A stretch of 31,027 bases of DNA. Source: a virus. The stretch lies in the IMG/VR virus record IMGVR_UViG_3300006802_000066, positions 1 to 31,027 of that record; one strand, 5' to 3'. The notes beneath the pieces are model-generated. The model worked only from the letters and a program-made list of their open reading frames with translations, did not search any database and was not told the origin of the DNA. This document shows, in pieces, positions 6,661 through 14,037 of the stretch; position 1 is the first letter of the stretch; every line of letters starts with the position of its first letter. Position numbers and translations under genes: made by a program.

Positions 6661-6877
6661 ATTAATCACAGCTTTATCGGCAGAAAATTAGTTGATGTTA
6701 ATTCTGTATTAGTCTAAACTAATTTGTGTCGGATTTGTCAGAAATTAGTTTGAACTAATTCAGTGAAAAGCTGTAACTAATTTGTGCCGGATTTCAACAA
6801 ATTAAGTTTAAACTAAACAGTGAATAGTTTCAACTTAATTTGTTATAAAAAATAAACAAAACGAACAACTGTTAATT
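6661..6877. repeat. Inverted, diverged copy of the end array (IR-R)
   Basis: The reverse complement of this stretch aligns, unit by unit, with the sequence running from 30791 through the window end into 1-163. The matched parts are the GTTCGTTTTGTTTATTTTT tract, the AACAAATTAAGTT...AACTTAATTTGTT dyad unit (arms 6796-6808 and 6832-6844), one AATTAGTT-NN-AACTAATT unit, and the end unit with AACATCAACTAATTTTCTGCCGATAAAGCTGTGA. Only one central unit is present here, against at least three in the other copy. The two copies differ at many positions, so the repeat is old but maintained. The gene-free gap 6641-6877 is almost entirely this element. Confidence 0.9.
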
Positions 6878-7348
6878 ATGATACACACAGCAAAAGAGCT
6901 TGAGGCAATGCTTGGTACTCCCGAGGAAGCTAAAGCGGACATAGTAAAATTAACACTTCCATTCCCTATGCGATTGTCTTGGGATAAAAAAACAGTAATA
7001 ACAACTGTTAGATGTCATGAAGCGGTAGCTTCAAGTCTAAAAGCAGCTCTTGAGGAGATATTATTTCATTACGGTTTTGGAATTATTCGAGAGTTGGGAA
7101 TGGATTTGTTTGGGGGGATTTATAATGTCCGTAAAACTAGAGGTGGGAATGATTTTTCTTCTCATTCTTGGGGGGTATCTATAGATTTGGACCCCGAAAG
7201 AAATAGGCTTAAAGAAACTTCCCGTACAGCTAGATTTGCAAGACCTGAGTACTCTCACATGATAGATATATTTGAACAAAATGGGTTCACTTCAATGGGT
7301 AGAGAAAGAAATTACGACTGGATGCACTTTCAGTTTACGAATTTTTAA
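6878..7348 (+). CDS. M15-family peptidase endolysin
   Basis: A 156-residue cell-wall peptidase of the VanY/M15 type. The zinc ligands are visible: 'SSHSWGVSIDLDP' (His-x6-Asp, about residues 106-118) and 'DWMHFQF' (final His, about 148-154). The Arg-rich stretch 'YNVRKTRGG' before the first motif also fits. It would cut the stem peptide of peptidoglycan at the end of infection. There is no signal peptide, so it needs the holin encoded directly downstream. The start ATG follows the inverted array by a single A-rich stretch. Confidence 0.85.
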   Translation: MIHTAKELEAMLGTPEEAKADIVKLTLPFPMRLSWDKKTVITTVRCHEAVASSLKAALEEILFHYGFGIIRELGMDLFGGIYNVRKTRGGNDFSSHSWGVSIDLDPERNRLKETSRTARFARPEYSHMIDIFEQNGFTSMGRERNYDWMHFQFTNF

Positions 7349-7353
7349 ACGTC

Positions 7354-7779
7354 ATGAAAAAAGGAAGGGTTCGAAATTTTTTAAAAAGCAAAGGGAAGTC
7401 GTTTGCTGGCAACCTACTTAAAGAGGTTGGCGGAGACATACCTATAGCGGGTAGATTTATTGAGGCTATAGGCGAGGTTATAGCTCCTTCGGTTGAGTTA
7501 ACAAGTGAAGAGGTGGCTAAGATAGAGAATTTAATAGCTGACAGAGACAAAGAGTTGACCGCTAGATGGGTGTCAGACAACTCAACAAGCTTAAAGCTTC
7601 CTAGGATTGTCCGTCCTATTATATTAATTTACGCATGGATAATTACCACGCTAATAGTAGTATTAGAGGCTTGCGCTATCTCGATGCCGTCAACCTCTAT
7701 AATTCTAGGGATGATTGGTGCGGTTAATGCAGGCTACTTCGGGTTAGTTACTTACGAAAAGAAAAGGGGGGTGAGATGA
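7354..7779 (+). CDS. Holin, GTA_holin_3TM-like
   Basis: A 141-residue protein. A soluble basic/amphipathic N-terminus (residues 1-60) is followed by 'DKELTARWVSDNSTSLKLPR', a pattern typical of the Holin_3TM family, then 'IVRPIILIYAWIITTLIVVL' and a second hydrophobic segment (about 108-130). A basic tail (KKRGVR) ends it. It lies 5 bases after the endolysin gene, forming a lysis cassette. A second, unrelated holin lies at 22210. The last codons overlap the HNH gene start (ATGATA at 7776). Confidence 0.75.
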   Translation: MKKGRVRNFLKSKGKSFAGNLLKEVGGDIPIAGRFIEAIGEVIAPSVELTSEEVAKIENLIADRDKELTARWVSDNSTSLKLPRIVRPIILIYAWIITTLIVVLEACAISMPSTSIILGMIGAVNAGYFGLVTYEKKRGVR

Positions 7780-8141
7780 TATTTAGAGAGGTTTTAGAAT
7801 GCCCTGATTACTATATAAGTAGTTGTGGCGTATTGTTTAATACTAGTACTGGTAAGGTTGTTAAAGGTTGGGAGAATGAACAAGGTTATCGACGCGCTAG
7901 GTTAAAGCTTAGAAATGGTTGTTTTCGAGATTATTACATACATAGGTTAGTTGCGGCGTATTGGTGTGAGAATCCTAATGGATTAAATGAGGTAGATCAT
8001 TTGAACGAAAGAAGGTCAGGTAATAGGTGTGAGAATCTCAAATGGGTAAGCAGAAGGGAAAATATGAGTTTTGTTCACAATAAGGGGTTGAGATTTAAAA
8101 ATGATCTACCTGCTGTACCTATAAATAATTTATTTTTATGA
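7776..8141 (+). CDS. HNH homing endonuclease (NUMOD4 type)
   Basis: A 121-residue free-standing HNH nuclease. The N-terminal NUMOD4-like segment is 'REVLECPDYYISSCGVLFNT', and the HNH core is 'YIHRLVAAYWCENP' - 'NEVDHLNERRSGNRCENLKW' - 'VSRRENM' (His, Asp-His, Asn residues as expected). It is probably a mobile gene that makes a break in related phages lacking it. It fits between holin and the next gene with 4-base overlaps on both sides, so it is translationally integrated into the operon. Confidence 0.85.
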   Translation: MIFREVLECPDYYISSCGVLFNTSTGKVVKGWENEQGYRRARLKLRNGCFRDYYIHRLVAAYWCENPNGLNEVDHLNERRSGNRCENLKWVSRRENMSFVHNKGLRFKNDLPAVPINNLFL

Positions 8142-8524
8142 ACAAGCTAACGAGCGATCAAATAGAGTGGTTACGTCAATTGCAACGCGGAATTGTTGTT
8201 AGAGCATCTGACCACGATAACATCTTAAAAATAGGTAGAAGTATTGATCCTACATTTAGCTTTTGTAGGCAATGTCCGGGGGCAATAAATCCGTCTGTGG
8301 CAAGGCTTTATGCTGTCGCTGAAAAGCAAATAGGGGGCAGGCTCTCTGATTATCGCGGGGAAATGACAATTGAAACTAATTATCCTGAAAAATTTTTCGA
8401 TAATACACCTACTAATAAAATTAAAGGATTGGTCGTATTAACTTGCGGTAAGGTGATGGGTATTGACACCGATGATCGGAAGCAGATGATTAAAGAGGCT
8501 TTAAAACTGCTAAATGAAAAATAA
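8138..8524 (+). CDS. Hypothetical protein ahead of the small terminase
   Basis: A 128-residue protein beginning in ATGA overlap with the HNH gene and overlapping the small terminase start by 11 bases. It has a motif 'FCRQCPGAINPSVARLYAVA' and is basic and probably helical at the N-terminus. No family recognised. The position suggests a role in packaging or lysis timing, but nothing in the sequence proves it. Confidence 0.6.
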   Translation: MNKLTSDQIEWLRQLQRGIVVRASDHDNILKIGRSIDPTFSFCRQCPGAINPSVARLYAVAEKQIGGRLSDYRGEMTIETNYPEKFFDNTPTNKIKGLVVLTCGKVMGIDTDDRKQMIKEALKLLNEK

Positions 8525-8990
8525 TAATAATTTAACTCCGAAACAAGTAGTTTTTTCTGACCAATACATAATAACAGGGTCAGCGTCAGAAGCTTATCGG
8601 ATAGCTTTTGATTGCGAAAATATGAAGTCTACGACTATTCATTCGCGTGCTTGTGAGTTGTTGAAAAAAGAGAAAATAATGAGCTACATAAAAGAAGAGC
8701 AAGATAAGCTAATAAAGCAGACGGATGTAACTAAGCAGGTGGTCATAGATAAGTTAATGTCTATAGTTGAACGATCTGAAGGTTATTTAGAGGCTGTTGA
8801 AAAACTTCAATCTAGTGATGGCAACAAATATAAAACTGACAAGTCTAAGTTGTACCTATTATCAAATTTCTGCAAGACCTCTGACGCTATAAACGCGCTG
8901 AAGCAGATAAGTAAGATGCTCGGATTTGATGCTCCGGTTAAAATGGAGCTAGATCAAAGCGTTGTTATCAATATTGTAAAGCCTGATTAA
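8514..8990 (+). CDS. terS: Terminase small subunit
   Basis: A 158-residue protein of the Terminase_2 type. The N-terminus 'LTPKQVVFSDQYIITGSASE' followed by 'AYRIAF' is the classic helix-turn-helix start of these proteins ('LTPKQ..F...Y...GNA..AY..A'). A helical oligomerisation part and a C-terminal tail 'MELDQSVVINIVKPD' follow. It would bind the packaging site and load the large subunit. It is separated from the large subunit (11082) by five small genes, an unusually wide gap. Confidence 0.8.
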   Translation: MKNNNNLTPKQVVFSDQYIITGSASEAYRIAFDCENMKSTTIHSRACELLKKEKIMSYIKEEQDKLIKQTDVTKQVVIDKLMSIVERSEGYLEAVEKLQSSDGNKYKTDKSKLYLLSNFCKTSDAINALKQISKMLGFDAPVKMELDQSVVINIVKPD

Positions 8991-9030
8991 TAGGTGTTTA
9001 TAAAATAATTTAAAAAAATTATAAAAATAA

Positions 9031-9063
9031 TTAGGTTTATATTCAGGAATATAGTTATATTTG
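9031..9063 (+). promoter_or_regulatory. Promoter P2 with TATTC-NN-GAATA dyad
   Basis: TATTCAGGAATA (9040-9051) then TATATTTG (9056-9063) repeats the arrangement of P1 and P3. The dyad arms are perfect and the -7 box matches TAnnTTTG. Upstream bases ATTAGG are also shared with P1. It would drive 9091 onward. The gap 8991-9090 has no gene. Confidence 0.75.
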
Positions 9064-9090
9064 TCAAACACAATAAAAGGATAAACAAAA

Positions 9091-9450
9091 ATGAAAGCAT
9101 TAAAATTTAAAAAAGCCCACGAATTAGCTTCTAACTGGTCGTCTTACAAATCAAGAAAAAAATACGGTAATTGGAAACTTACGTACAGAGATTTTTTCTC
9201 TTTAGCTTTAAAAAGTCTAAACAGAATTAAGGCTAATTCAAAAACGGTACTAATGTCAATTAAGAATCAAATAGCAGGAACTAGACAAGATAGAGGTACT
9301 ATGTTTAATTTTACTGGTGATTTTACAAAAATAATGCAGAAAGCTGACGTAGAAAGGCATTTTGTTGGGGCTATTATTCAGAAAGCTATTGACGGTAGTT
9401 ATATTTCAGAAAAACAAGCGTGGGCAGTAGCTTATTACGCTAGTAAATAA
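9091..9450 (+). CDS. Basic hypothetical protein behind P2
   Basis: A 119-residue, strongly basic protein (many Lys/Arg in residues 1-75) with the pattern 'YGNWKLTYRDFFSLALKSLN' and a helical C-terminus. First gene after promoter P2. The charge suggests nucleic acid binding. Not recognised; an early regulatory or host-takeover role is possible because of its promoter class. Confidence 0.65.
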   Translation: MKALKFKKAHELASNWSSYKSRKKYGNWKLTYRDFFSLALKSLNRIKANSKTVLMSIKNQIAGTRQDRGTMFNFTGDFTKIMQKADVERHFVGAIIQKAIDGSYISEKQAWAVAYYASK

Positions 9451-9468
9451 TCTAATAAAAAATATAGA

Positions 9469-9936
9469 ATGAGCAATTTTAAATGGAGTATAGCCAAAGC
9501 GGCGTATACAAAGGAATTTCCGGATGGAACTTTAAAGAGAGTGCTTGAACACTATATAGTGTCTTCAATGTCCTTTACAGATGCTGAGGCTACTATGTAT
9601 GAACAGCTTGGTGAGTTCGTTAAAGGCGAATTTTTCGTGAAAAGCATAACACCTATTGATATTGCTGATTTGTTTCAGTACGATGATTCGGATGTTTGGT
9701 ATAAAATCAAAGTTGAATATCTAATTGAGGATGCAGACACGGGTAAGGAAAAGACTAGCCGTGACATTTTTTTCGTTACGGCAAGGTCAATAAACCAAGC
9801 TAACGAAAGGGTTGCTGAAAACCTAAAGGAATTACTTGTTAGTTACCGTATAGTCAAGTCCGAAGAGACACCTATACAGGAAGTGTATTTACACTCAAAC
9901 GAACTGGAAGGGGGTAGTTATGATGAGCAGGAGTAA
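9469..9936 (+). CDS. DUF4494-family protein
   Basis: A 155-residue protein that fits the DUF4494 pattern of Bacteroidota phages and mobile elements. An N-terminal 'LEHYIVSSMSFTDAEATMYE' is followed by 'GEFFVKSI' and then 'DVWYKIKVEYLIEDADTGKE'. The fold appears to be two similar alpha/beta halves. Function unknown. The acidic C-terminal tail overlaps the next gene. Confidence 0.75.
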   Translation: MSNFKWSIAKAAYTKEFPDGTLKRVLEHYIVSSMSFTDAEATMYEQLGEFVKGEFFVKSITPIDIADLFQYDDSDVWYKIKVEYLIEDADTGKEKTSRDIFFVTARSINQANERVAENLKELLVSYRIVKSEETPIQEVYLHSNELEGGSYDEQE

Positions 9937-10234
9937 TATAGCGAGAATGAAAGAATTGCCTAGCAAAAGGTCGGCTGAGCGTTTTTTTAAGTCAATTAGC
10001 TCAGTTAGATTAATTGAGCCTCAGGAGGACTTGAAGCATCATTTGAAAAGCAATTTCAAGACACATGAGGGCGTTAAGTTTGTTTGCATTGAGATCACCG
10101 ATATAAATAAGGTTTTAGATGATTTAGCGATCGCTTACATATCTAAATTATCCACTCTTAACGCCCCTATTGTTTGGAGCAAAGTTTCAAGATACAGGGA
10201 GAAAGTTAGGCTTTGCTTGGGATTGCCGAGATAA
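9920..10234 (+). CDS. Basic hypothetical protein following DUF4494
   Basis: A 104-residue protein whose start (ATGATG at 9920) lies 17 bases inside the DUF4494 gene, so expression is probably coupled. Basic residues are frequent at both ends; no motif recognised. The use of 9920 or 9923 as start cannot be decided. Confidence 0.6.
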   Translation: MMSRSNIARMKELPSKRSAERFFKSISSVRLIEPQEDLKHHLKSNFKTHEGVKFVCIEITDINKVLDDLAIAYISKLSTLNAPIVWSKVSRYREKVRLCLGLPR

Positions 10235-10263
10235 ATTAAAACAGTAAATTAAATATAATAAAT

Positions 10264-10572
10264 ATGGAAATGCAAAGATTAAAAGACGAATTAAAGGCGG
10301 CAGGCTTTAACGTGTGTAACCTTAATTGTTCAACTGAAGAAATCGTTGAGAGAAAGGGGTTATTTAGACGGAAAAAGGTAGTAGCCTTAGTTCATGCGCA
10401 TGAGTGCATGATATACGTAAACAAGATCGATAAACGTCAAAATATGCACCTATCGTCGGTGCTGTATAAGCTTCGACAGCGAGGTATACAAATGATCACT
10501 TCAAACGTTAAAGACAAGTCGTTCGGCTTTGGTTTTTTAGTGTTCACCGCGAAAGTTATTGAAAAAAAATAG
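10264..10572 (+). CDS. Hypothetical protein
   Basis: A 102-residue alpha/beta protein with a basic patch 'RKGLFRRKKVVALVHAHE' (about residues 35-52). The length, the strand-helix alternation and the hydrophobic C-terminal strand 'GFGFLVFTAKV' suggest a compact single domain. No family recognised. Confidence 0.6.
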   Translation: MEMQRLKDELKAAGFNVCNLNCSTEEIVERKGLFRRKKVVALVHAHECMIYVNKIDKRQNMHLSSVLYKLRQRGIQMITSNVKDKSFGFGFLVFTAKVIEKK

Positions 10573-10576
10573 AATT

Positions 10577-11008
10577 ATGAAAGTTAGATTAAAAGATGTT
10601 AAATATTCCGGAGTCACAGAAAGGATTCTTCTTAGTGCCAGTATGTTGAATGACCTTGTTGGCGACAATAATAGAGGTATTATTAATATTATTTCAGGTC
10701 TAAATACGGTAATAGATTGCTTAGAAATAGAGGTGCACGAATTGATTAAGATTAAAAACGAAAATACGGCAGGTGTACATCATTTAAAGGTTTTGCCTGA
10801 ATACTATAAGGCTTTAGGTTCTGGTGATAAAAATTTCGAAATAAGAAAGGATGATCGAGGTTACCGTGTTGGCGATATGCTTGTACTCAACGAATGGAGC
10901 GAAAAAAAATATACTGGAAATTTCAACAAACGACGTATAACATACATTCTTAAGGACTGTGAAAAGTTTGGCTTAATGGACGGCTACGTAATACTAGGGC
11001 TTGATTAA
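10577..11008 (+). CDS. DUF3850 (ASCH/PUA-like) domain protein
   Basis: A 143-residue protein. I start at ATG 10577 (MKVRLKDVKY); an in-frame TTG at 10559 lies inside the previous gene. The C-terminal 75 residues carry the DUF3850 signature: 'HHLKVLPEYYKALGSGDKNF', 'EIRKDDRGYRVGDMLVLNEW' and 'DGYVILGLD'. This ASCH-superfamily fold is thought to bind RNA or modified nucleotides. The N-terminal helical half (1-68) is unrecognised. Last gene before a strong terminator. Confidence 0.8.
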   Translation: MKVRLKDVKYSGVTERILLSASMLNDLVGDNNRGIINIISGLNTVIDCLEIEVHELIKIKNENTAGVHHLKVLPEYYKALGSGDKNFEIRKDDRGYRVGDMLVLNEWSEKKYTGNFNKRRITYILKDCEKFGLMDGYVILGLD

Positions 11009-11032
11009 TTAAAATCACAAACGATCCTTAAA

Positions 11033-11065
11033 CCCCGACAGATTTCTATTCCGTCGGGGTTTTTT
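11033..11065 (+). terminator. Rho-independent terminator before large terminase
   Basis: CCCCGAC (11033-11039) pairs perfectly with GTCGGGG (11053-11059), followed by six T residues. This closes the P2 operon. The terminase ATG is only 17 bases past the T-run, so the late genes need their own promoter or readthrough. Confidence 0.9.
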
Positions 11066-11066
11066 G

Positions 11067-11074
11067 TATTTTTG
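11067..11074 (+). promoter_or_regulatory. Possible late promoter -7 box at the terminator edge
   Basis: TATTTTTG matches TAnnTTTG directly after the terminator T-run. If used, transcription would begin about where the terminase ATG (11082) lies, giving a leaderless or nearly leaderless mRNA. There is no clear -33 element and no TATTC-NN-GAATA dyad. A chance match in AT-rich DNA cannot be excluded. Confidence 0.35.
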
Positions 11075-11081
11075 ATCCCGT

Positions 11082-12395
11082 ATGCAAATAGACTTCAAAC
11101 CTACTTTAAAGCAGTATGAAATGTTCGAGGCATGGGATGATGCCACTAGTACCTCTATACTGTTCGGTGGTGGTGTTGGTTCGGCGAAGTCCTACGGTTT
11201 AATGTCTCTTGCCGTAATCAAAGCGTTGCAGTATAAAGGGGTTAGATTCTTAATTGGACGTAAGACTTACAGAGACTTGATAGACACCACTATTCAAACG
11301 TTGTTTAAAGTGTTTGAGTCGTTCGGCATGAAGTCAGGGATTCATTATATTTACAATCAGAATGCAAAGACTATTACATTTAATAATGGAAGTAGTTTTA
11401 TCCTAAGGCACATAGACTACGTGCCGAGCGACCCGAATGGCGCAGCTCTAGGATCACTCGAACTTACCGCAGCTTTTTTAGATGAAGTAGGAGAGATGGA
11501 CGGGAGAGTTGTTCGAGTTGTTCACTCCAGAACTGGAAGGTGGAAAAATGAAGAATTAGGTATAAAGCCCATGACGTTCATGTCTTGTAATCCTAGCCGA
11601 AATTTCTTGTTTAATGACTTTTACAAGCCTTGGCAAAAAGGCGAACTTGCCGCGCACCGCAAGTTCGTTCATTCCACTTTAAAGGACAACCCATACCTAG
11701 GTGAAGCTTATAGAAGTAACTTAATAAACACGCTTAGCCTAGAAGAAAAGAGGCGTTTAGTCGATGGTTTATGGGAGTTTGACGGCGACCATAACTCGTT
11801 GACTAAGTACGATAATGTGTCGGATATGTTCGGTTATTTAAAACCAACATCATGGGCAGGGAAATGGTGTATAACTGCCGATATAGCATTCGAACACGAC
11901 AAGTGTTTAGTGATCTTGTGGAATGATTTCGATGTTGTTAAAATAGTCTCTGTAAAACCTGACGAAAAGCCGGAAGACGTTGTACTGTCATTGCAGAAAG
12001 AATATAAGGTGTTAGGTCGTAATATCGTTTATGATGCTACGGGTGCTGGCTTGTATTTAAAGAATTACTTAAGAGGTGCTTACGTCTTTCATTCAGGAGC
12101 TAAAGCGATTAAAGATGTGAAAAATTTCGAACACCTTAAGACACAATGCTACTACAAGTTAGCTGAACGTATAATGGACGGGGGGGTGCGTGTTTTTGAC
12201 GAATCTCTTAAAGAGCAAACGATAGACGAATGCTTGCAAATAAAGACTATCCCAAGGGAGAAGCTGGACGGAGTTATTAAGCTAATTAAAAAAGATGAAA
12301 TAAAAGCTAACATAGGAAGGTCGCCTGATATACTGGACACTCTAGCTATGCGGGAGGTGTTAGAGTTGAAGGGAGGGTTCTCGATTGGGCTTTAG
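11082..12395 (+). CDS. terL: Terminase large subunit
   Basis: A 437-residue DNA-packaging motor. The ATPase half has Walker A 'LFGGGVGSAKSYG' (about residues 27-39), Walker B 'LTAAFLDEVGE' (about 128-138) and the coupling motif 'FMSCNPS' (about 166-172). The nuclease half has 'ITADIAFEHDKCLVILW' (first catalytic Asp), 'IVYDATGAG' (second Asp) and 'DILDTLAMRE' (third Asp region). Full length for the family. It cuts concatemers and pumps DNA through the portal, whose gene is far away at 29084. Confidence 0.95.
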   Translation: MQIDFKPTLKQYEMFEAWDDATSTSILFGGGVGSAKSYGLMSLAVIKALQYKGVRFLIGRKTYRDLIDTTIQTLFKVFESFGMKSGIHYIYNQNAKTITFNNGSSFILRHIDYVPSDPNGAALGSLELTAAFLDEVGEMDGRVVRVVHSRTGRWKNEELGIKPMTFMSCNPSRNFLFNDFYKPWQKGELAAHRKFVHSTLKDNPYLGEAYRSNLINTLSLEEKRRLVDGLWEFDGDHNSLTKYDNVSDMFGYLKPTSWAGKWCITADIAFEHDKCLVILWNDFDVVKIVSVKPDEKPEDVVLSLQKEYKVLGRNIVYDATGAGLYLKNYLRGAYVFHSGAKAIKDVKNFEHLKTQCYYKLAERIMDGGVRVFDESLKEQTIDECLQIKTIPREKLDGVIKLIKKDEIKANIGRSPDILDTLAMREVLELKGGFSIGL

Positions 12396-12467
12396 TTTTT
12401 TTTTACGCATAGTATGTGCGACTTGGTTATTTTGGCTATTTTTGTTATTAAAAATAATTATAATGCT

Positions 12468-12788
12468 ATGGGGAAAAGGGTTACTTTGAAAAATACTATA
12501 AAATTGAAAAACACAAACAACTGGCAGGCTACGGGGTCTTTCGAGTCAAAAAGGGAGTTTGTTAAGATGCTTCTCAGCTCAGGCTTCTTGTTATTTGACG
12601 AAAAAAAAACGCTGAAAAATATGTATGTAGACGGCGCAATTATTAAAGCAGTCGACATCGACCGTAAAGGCAATAAGGGCAACTTTCTTATCTCTTCTGA
12701 CGATATAGACAAGAGACTTACCCACTTCGCGTTAGATAGGATTACAGACAAAAGTTGGTTGCTCGAATTTATTTACAATATAAAATAA
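12468..12788 (+). CDS. Hypothetical protein after large terminase
   Basis: A 106-residue basic protein if ATG 12468 (MGKRVTLKNTIKL) is the start. An earlier in-frame ATG at 12414 would add 18 residues with a hydrophobic stretch. I prefer 12468 because TATTTTTG at 12437-12444, a possible -7 box, lies within that extension. Alternating charged and hydrophobic residues suggest a beta/alpha fold. No family recognised. Confidence 0.55.
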   Translation: MGKRVTLKNTIKLKNTNNWQATGSFESKREFVKMLLSSGFLLFDEKKTLKNMYVDGAIIKAVDIDRKGNKGNFLISSDDIDKRLTHFALDRITDKSWLLEFIYNIK

Positions 12789-12794
12789 TTTGAA

Positions 12795-13412
12795 ATGAAA
12801 AACGTAGAAATTAAAAACAATTGGAACGAAATCACATTGTCTGATTATTGCAGGTTAGCCGCGATAGAAGGGGAGGAGCATCGGTCGAGCATCGAAAAGA
12901 GGTGTAAGGTAATCGAGGTTCTTTCATCAATGACTTTCAAGGAAATTGTAAACTTAGATCAAGACAGCTTTGGTAAACTTGTTGACAAGATTAGCTTTAT
13001 AGATGGTCAGGCAGAAGCGTATAAAGAAGAATTCTTTGAAATAGATGGAGTAAAGTATATGAAGCTTCACAACCTTGATAAGCTAACTGTGGGAGAATCT
13101 ATAAGTATCGAACAACTTATGGTTGATTACGCTACTTTAACTAATGGAGGCGTACCCAAGCTTTACGAGATTCTGCCGGATATACTAGCGGTAATAATTA
13201 GGCAAGCTGTTAAGGTGGGTGATGTATATGAAATAGAGCCTTTTGATGCCGACACTGTGCCCGCTCGAAAAGAAATGTTTTTAAATAATCTTACCGTCCC
13301 TTTTTTCTCGGCGTCGGCGAAGGATATTTCGACTGGCGCGCTGAAACTAGAAAAAATAATCCAACGGTGTTTAACGCCGGAGCAACTACAAATGTTGAGG
13401 GCGAAGAAGTAG
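12795..13412 (+). CDS. Tail assembly chaperone, short form
   Basis: A 205-residue helical protein in the place and with the layout of siphovirus tail assembly chaperones (gpG-like). The N-terminal pattern 'WNEITLSDYCRLAAIEGEE' is typical of Bacteroidota phage versions. It would bind the tape measure during tail assembly. It is read through a T_TTT_TTC slippery site at 13301-13307 in frame; without a shift it ends at 13412. Note that the tape measure gene is not adjacent but 10 kb downstream. Confidence 0.65.
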   Translation: MKNVEIKNNWNEITLSDYCRLAAIEGEEHRSSIEKRCKVIEVLSSMTFKEIVNLDQDSFGKLVDKISFIDGQAEAYKEEFFEIDGVKYMKLHNLDKLTVGESISIEQLMVDYATLTNGGVPKLYEILPDILAVIIRQAVKVGDVYEIEPFDADTVPARKEMFLNNLTVPFFSASAKDISTGALKLEKIIQRCLTPEQLQMLRAKK

Positions 13413-13567
13413 TTGATGTGGATAGGCTTGCTTGGTTCAAATTTATTGATACAATGGCAGGAAGTGACTTAACTACTCACGAGGAATTCTTTAAAGTTAA
13501 TTGGCTTTACGCCACCACGATACTGGCGGCTAGGATTGAAAAAGAAAAGAAAAAAAATGAAAAATGA
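12795..13567 (+). CDS. Tail assembly chaperone, -1 frameshift (gpGT-like) form
   Basis: The -1 frame downstream of 13307 runs open to TGA 13567 and reads like protein from the slip site on: 'LGVGEGYFDWRAETRKNN', 'EEVVDVDRLAWFKFIDTM', 'FFKVNWLYATTILAARIEKE'. A -1 slip on T TTT TTC (13301-13307) would fuse 171 residues of the zero frame to 86 residues of the -1 frame, 257 in total. This matches the conserved lambda G/GT frameshift strategy. A separate gene starting at 13367 is less likely, because it would lack the well-formed segment 13307-13366. Confidence 0.75.
13301..13307 (+). promoter_or_regulatory. T_TTT_TTC slippery heptamer
   Basis: In the zero frame the codons are CCT TTT TTC, giving the canonical X_XXY_YYZ slippery heptamer. 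After the slip the next codon is CTC at 13307. A GC-rich stretch (CTCGGCGTCGGCGAAGG) follows at a suitable distance and may help pausing. Confidence 0.75.
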
Positions 13568-14037
13568 ACAAAACCTTAAATAATATTACCGATAAAATAG
13601 AAGAGCTTGCCGAGGCTCACGAAATGATAAACGATTATTCCGGAGGCAATACTGCCAACATGGGGACAGACGTTGAAGAGGCTAGAGACTTGAAATATCC
13701 CTACCTCTGGTGGGATTATCGTGATACCGGGTATTTGTTGACTCAGAATACCCGGGGAATCGCTGAAAAAGTGTACGCGATAAGCGTGTGCATAATGGAC
13801 AAGATGACTCCCAACATAAATAATACCTCGGAGGTAATGTCTGATACGGAATTCATATTGTCAAATATCGTTCAGAAAATCGCTAACGACAAGGATTTGA
13901 GAGAGTTTAGGCTCGACTATAACAACATACAGGTATTACCTGTCTCTGACGACGAGATAGATGGTGCTATGGGGTGGTGCGCTGTTCTGAACTTTAAAAT
14001 CCCTTACGATTTTTGCGCAACTCAACTACCTATGTAA
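13564..14037 (+). CDS. Tail completion/terminator-like protein
   Basis: A 157-residue protein starting in ATGA overlap with the chaperone frameshift product. The pattern 'LKYPYLWWDYRDTGYLLTQN' and the alternating strands that follow resemble small tail terminator or neck proteins of Bacteroidota phages. It would cap the tail tube or join it to the head. Family assignment rests mainly on position between chaperone and the gp10-like gene. Confidence 0.5.
   Translation: MNKTLNNITDKIEELAEAHEMINDYSGGNTANMGTDVEEARDLKYPYLWWDYRDTGYLLTQNTRGIAEKVYAISVCIMDKMTPNINNTSEVMSDTEFILSNIVQKIANDKDLREFRLDYNNIQVLPVSDDEIDGAMGWCAVLNFKIPYDFCATQLPM

Noticed and set aside
6661-6877. Terminal inverted repeats of a transposon
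   Set aside because: No transposase or integrase lies between or near the arrays, and the element between them is a typical phage replication module.
12402-12417. CGCATAGTATGTGCG dyad after the terminase as a terminator
   Set aside because: The T-run precedes the dyad instead of following it, and the stem has a mismatch.
13367-13567. Independent 66-residue gene
   Set aside because: The same frame is open and protein-like upstream to the slippery site at 13301, so a frameshift fusion explains it better.
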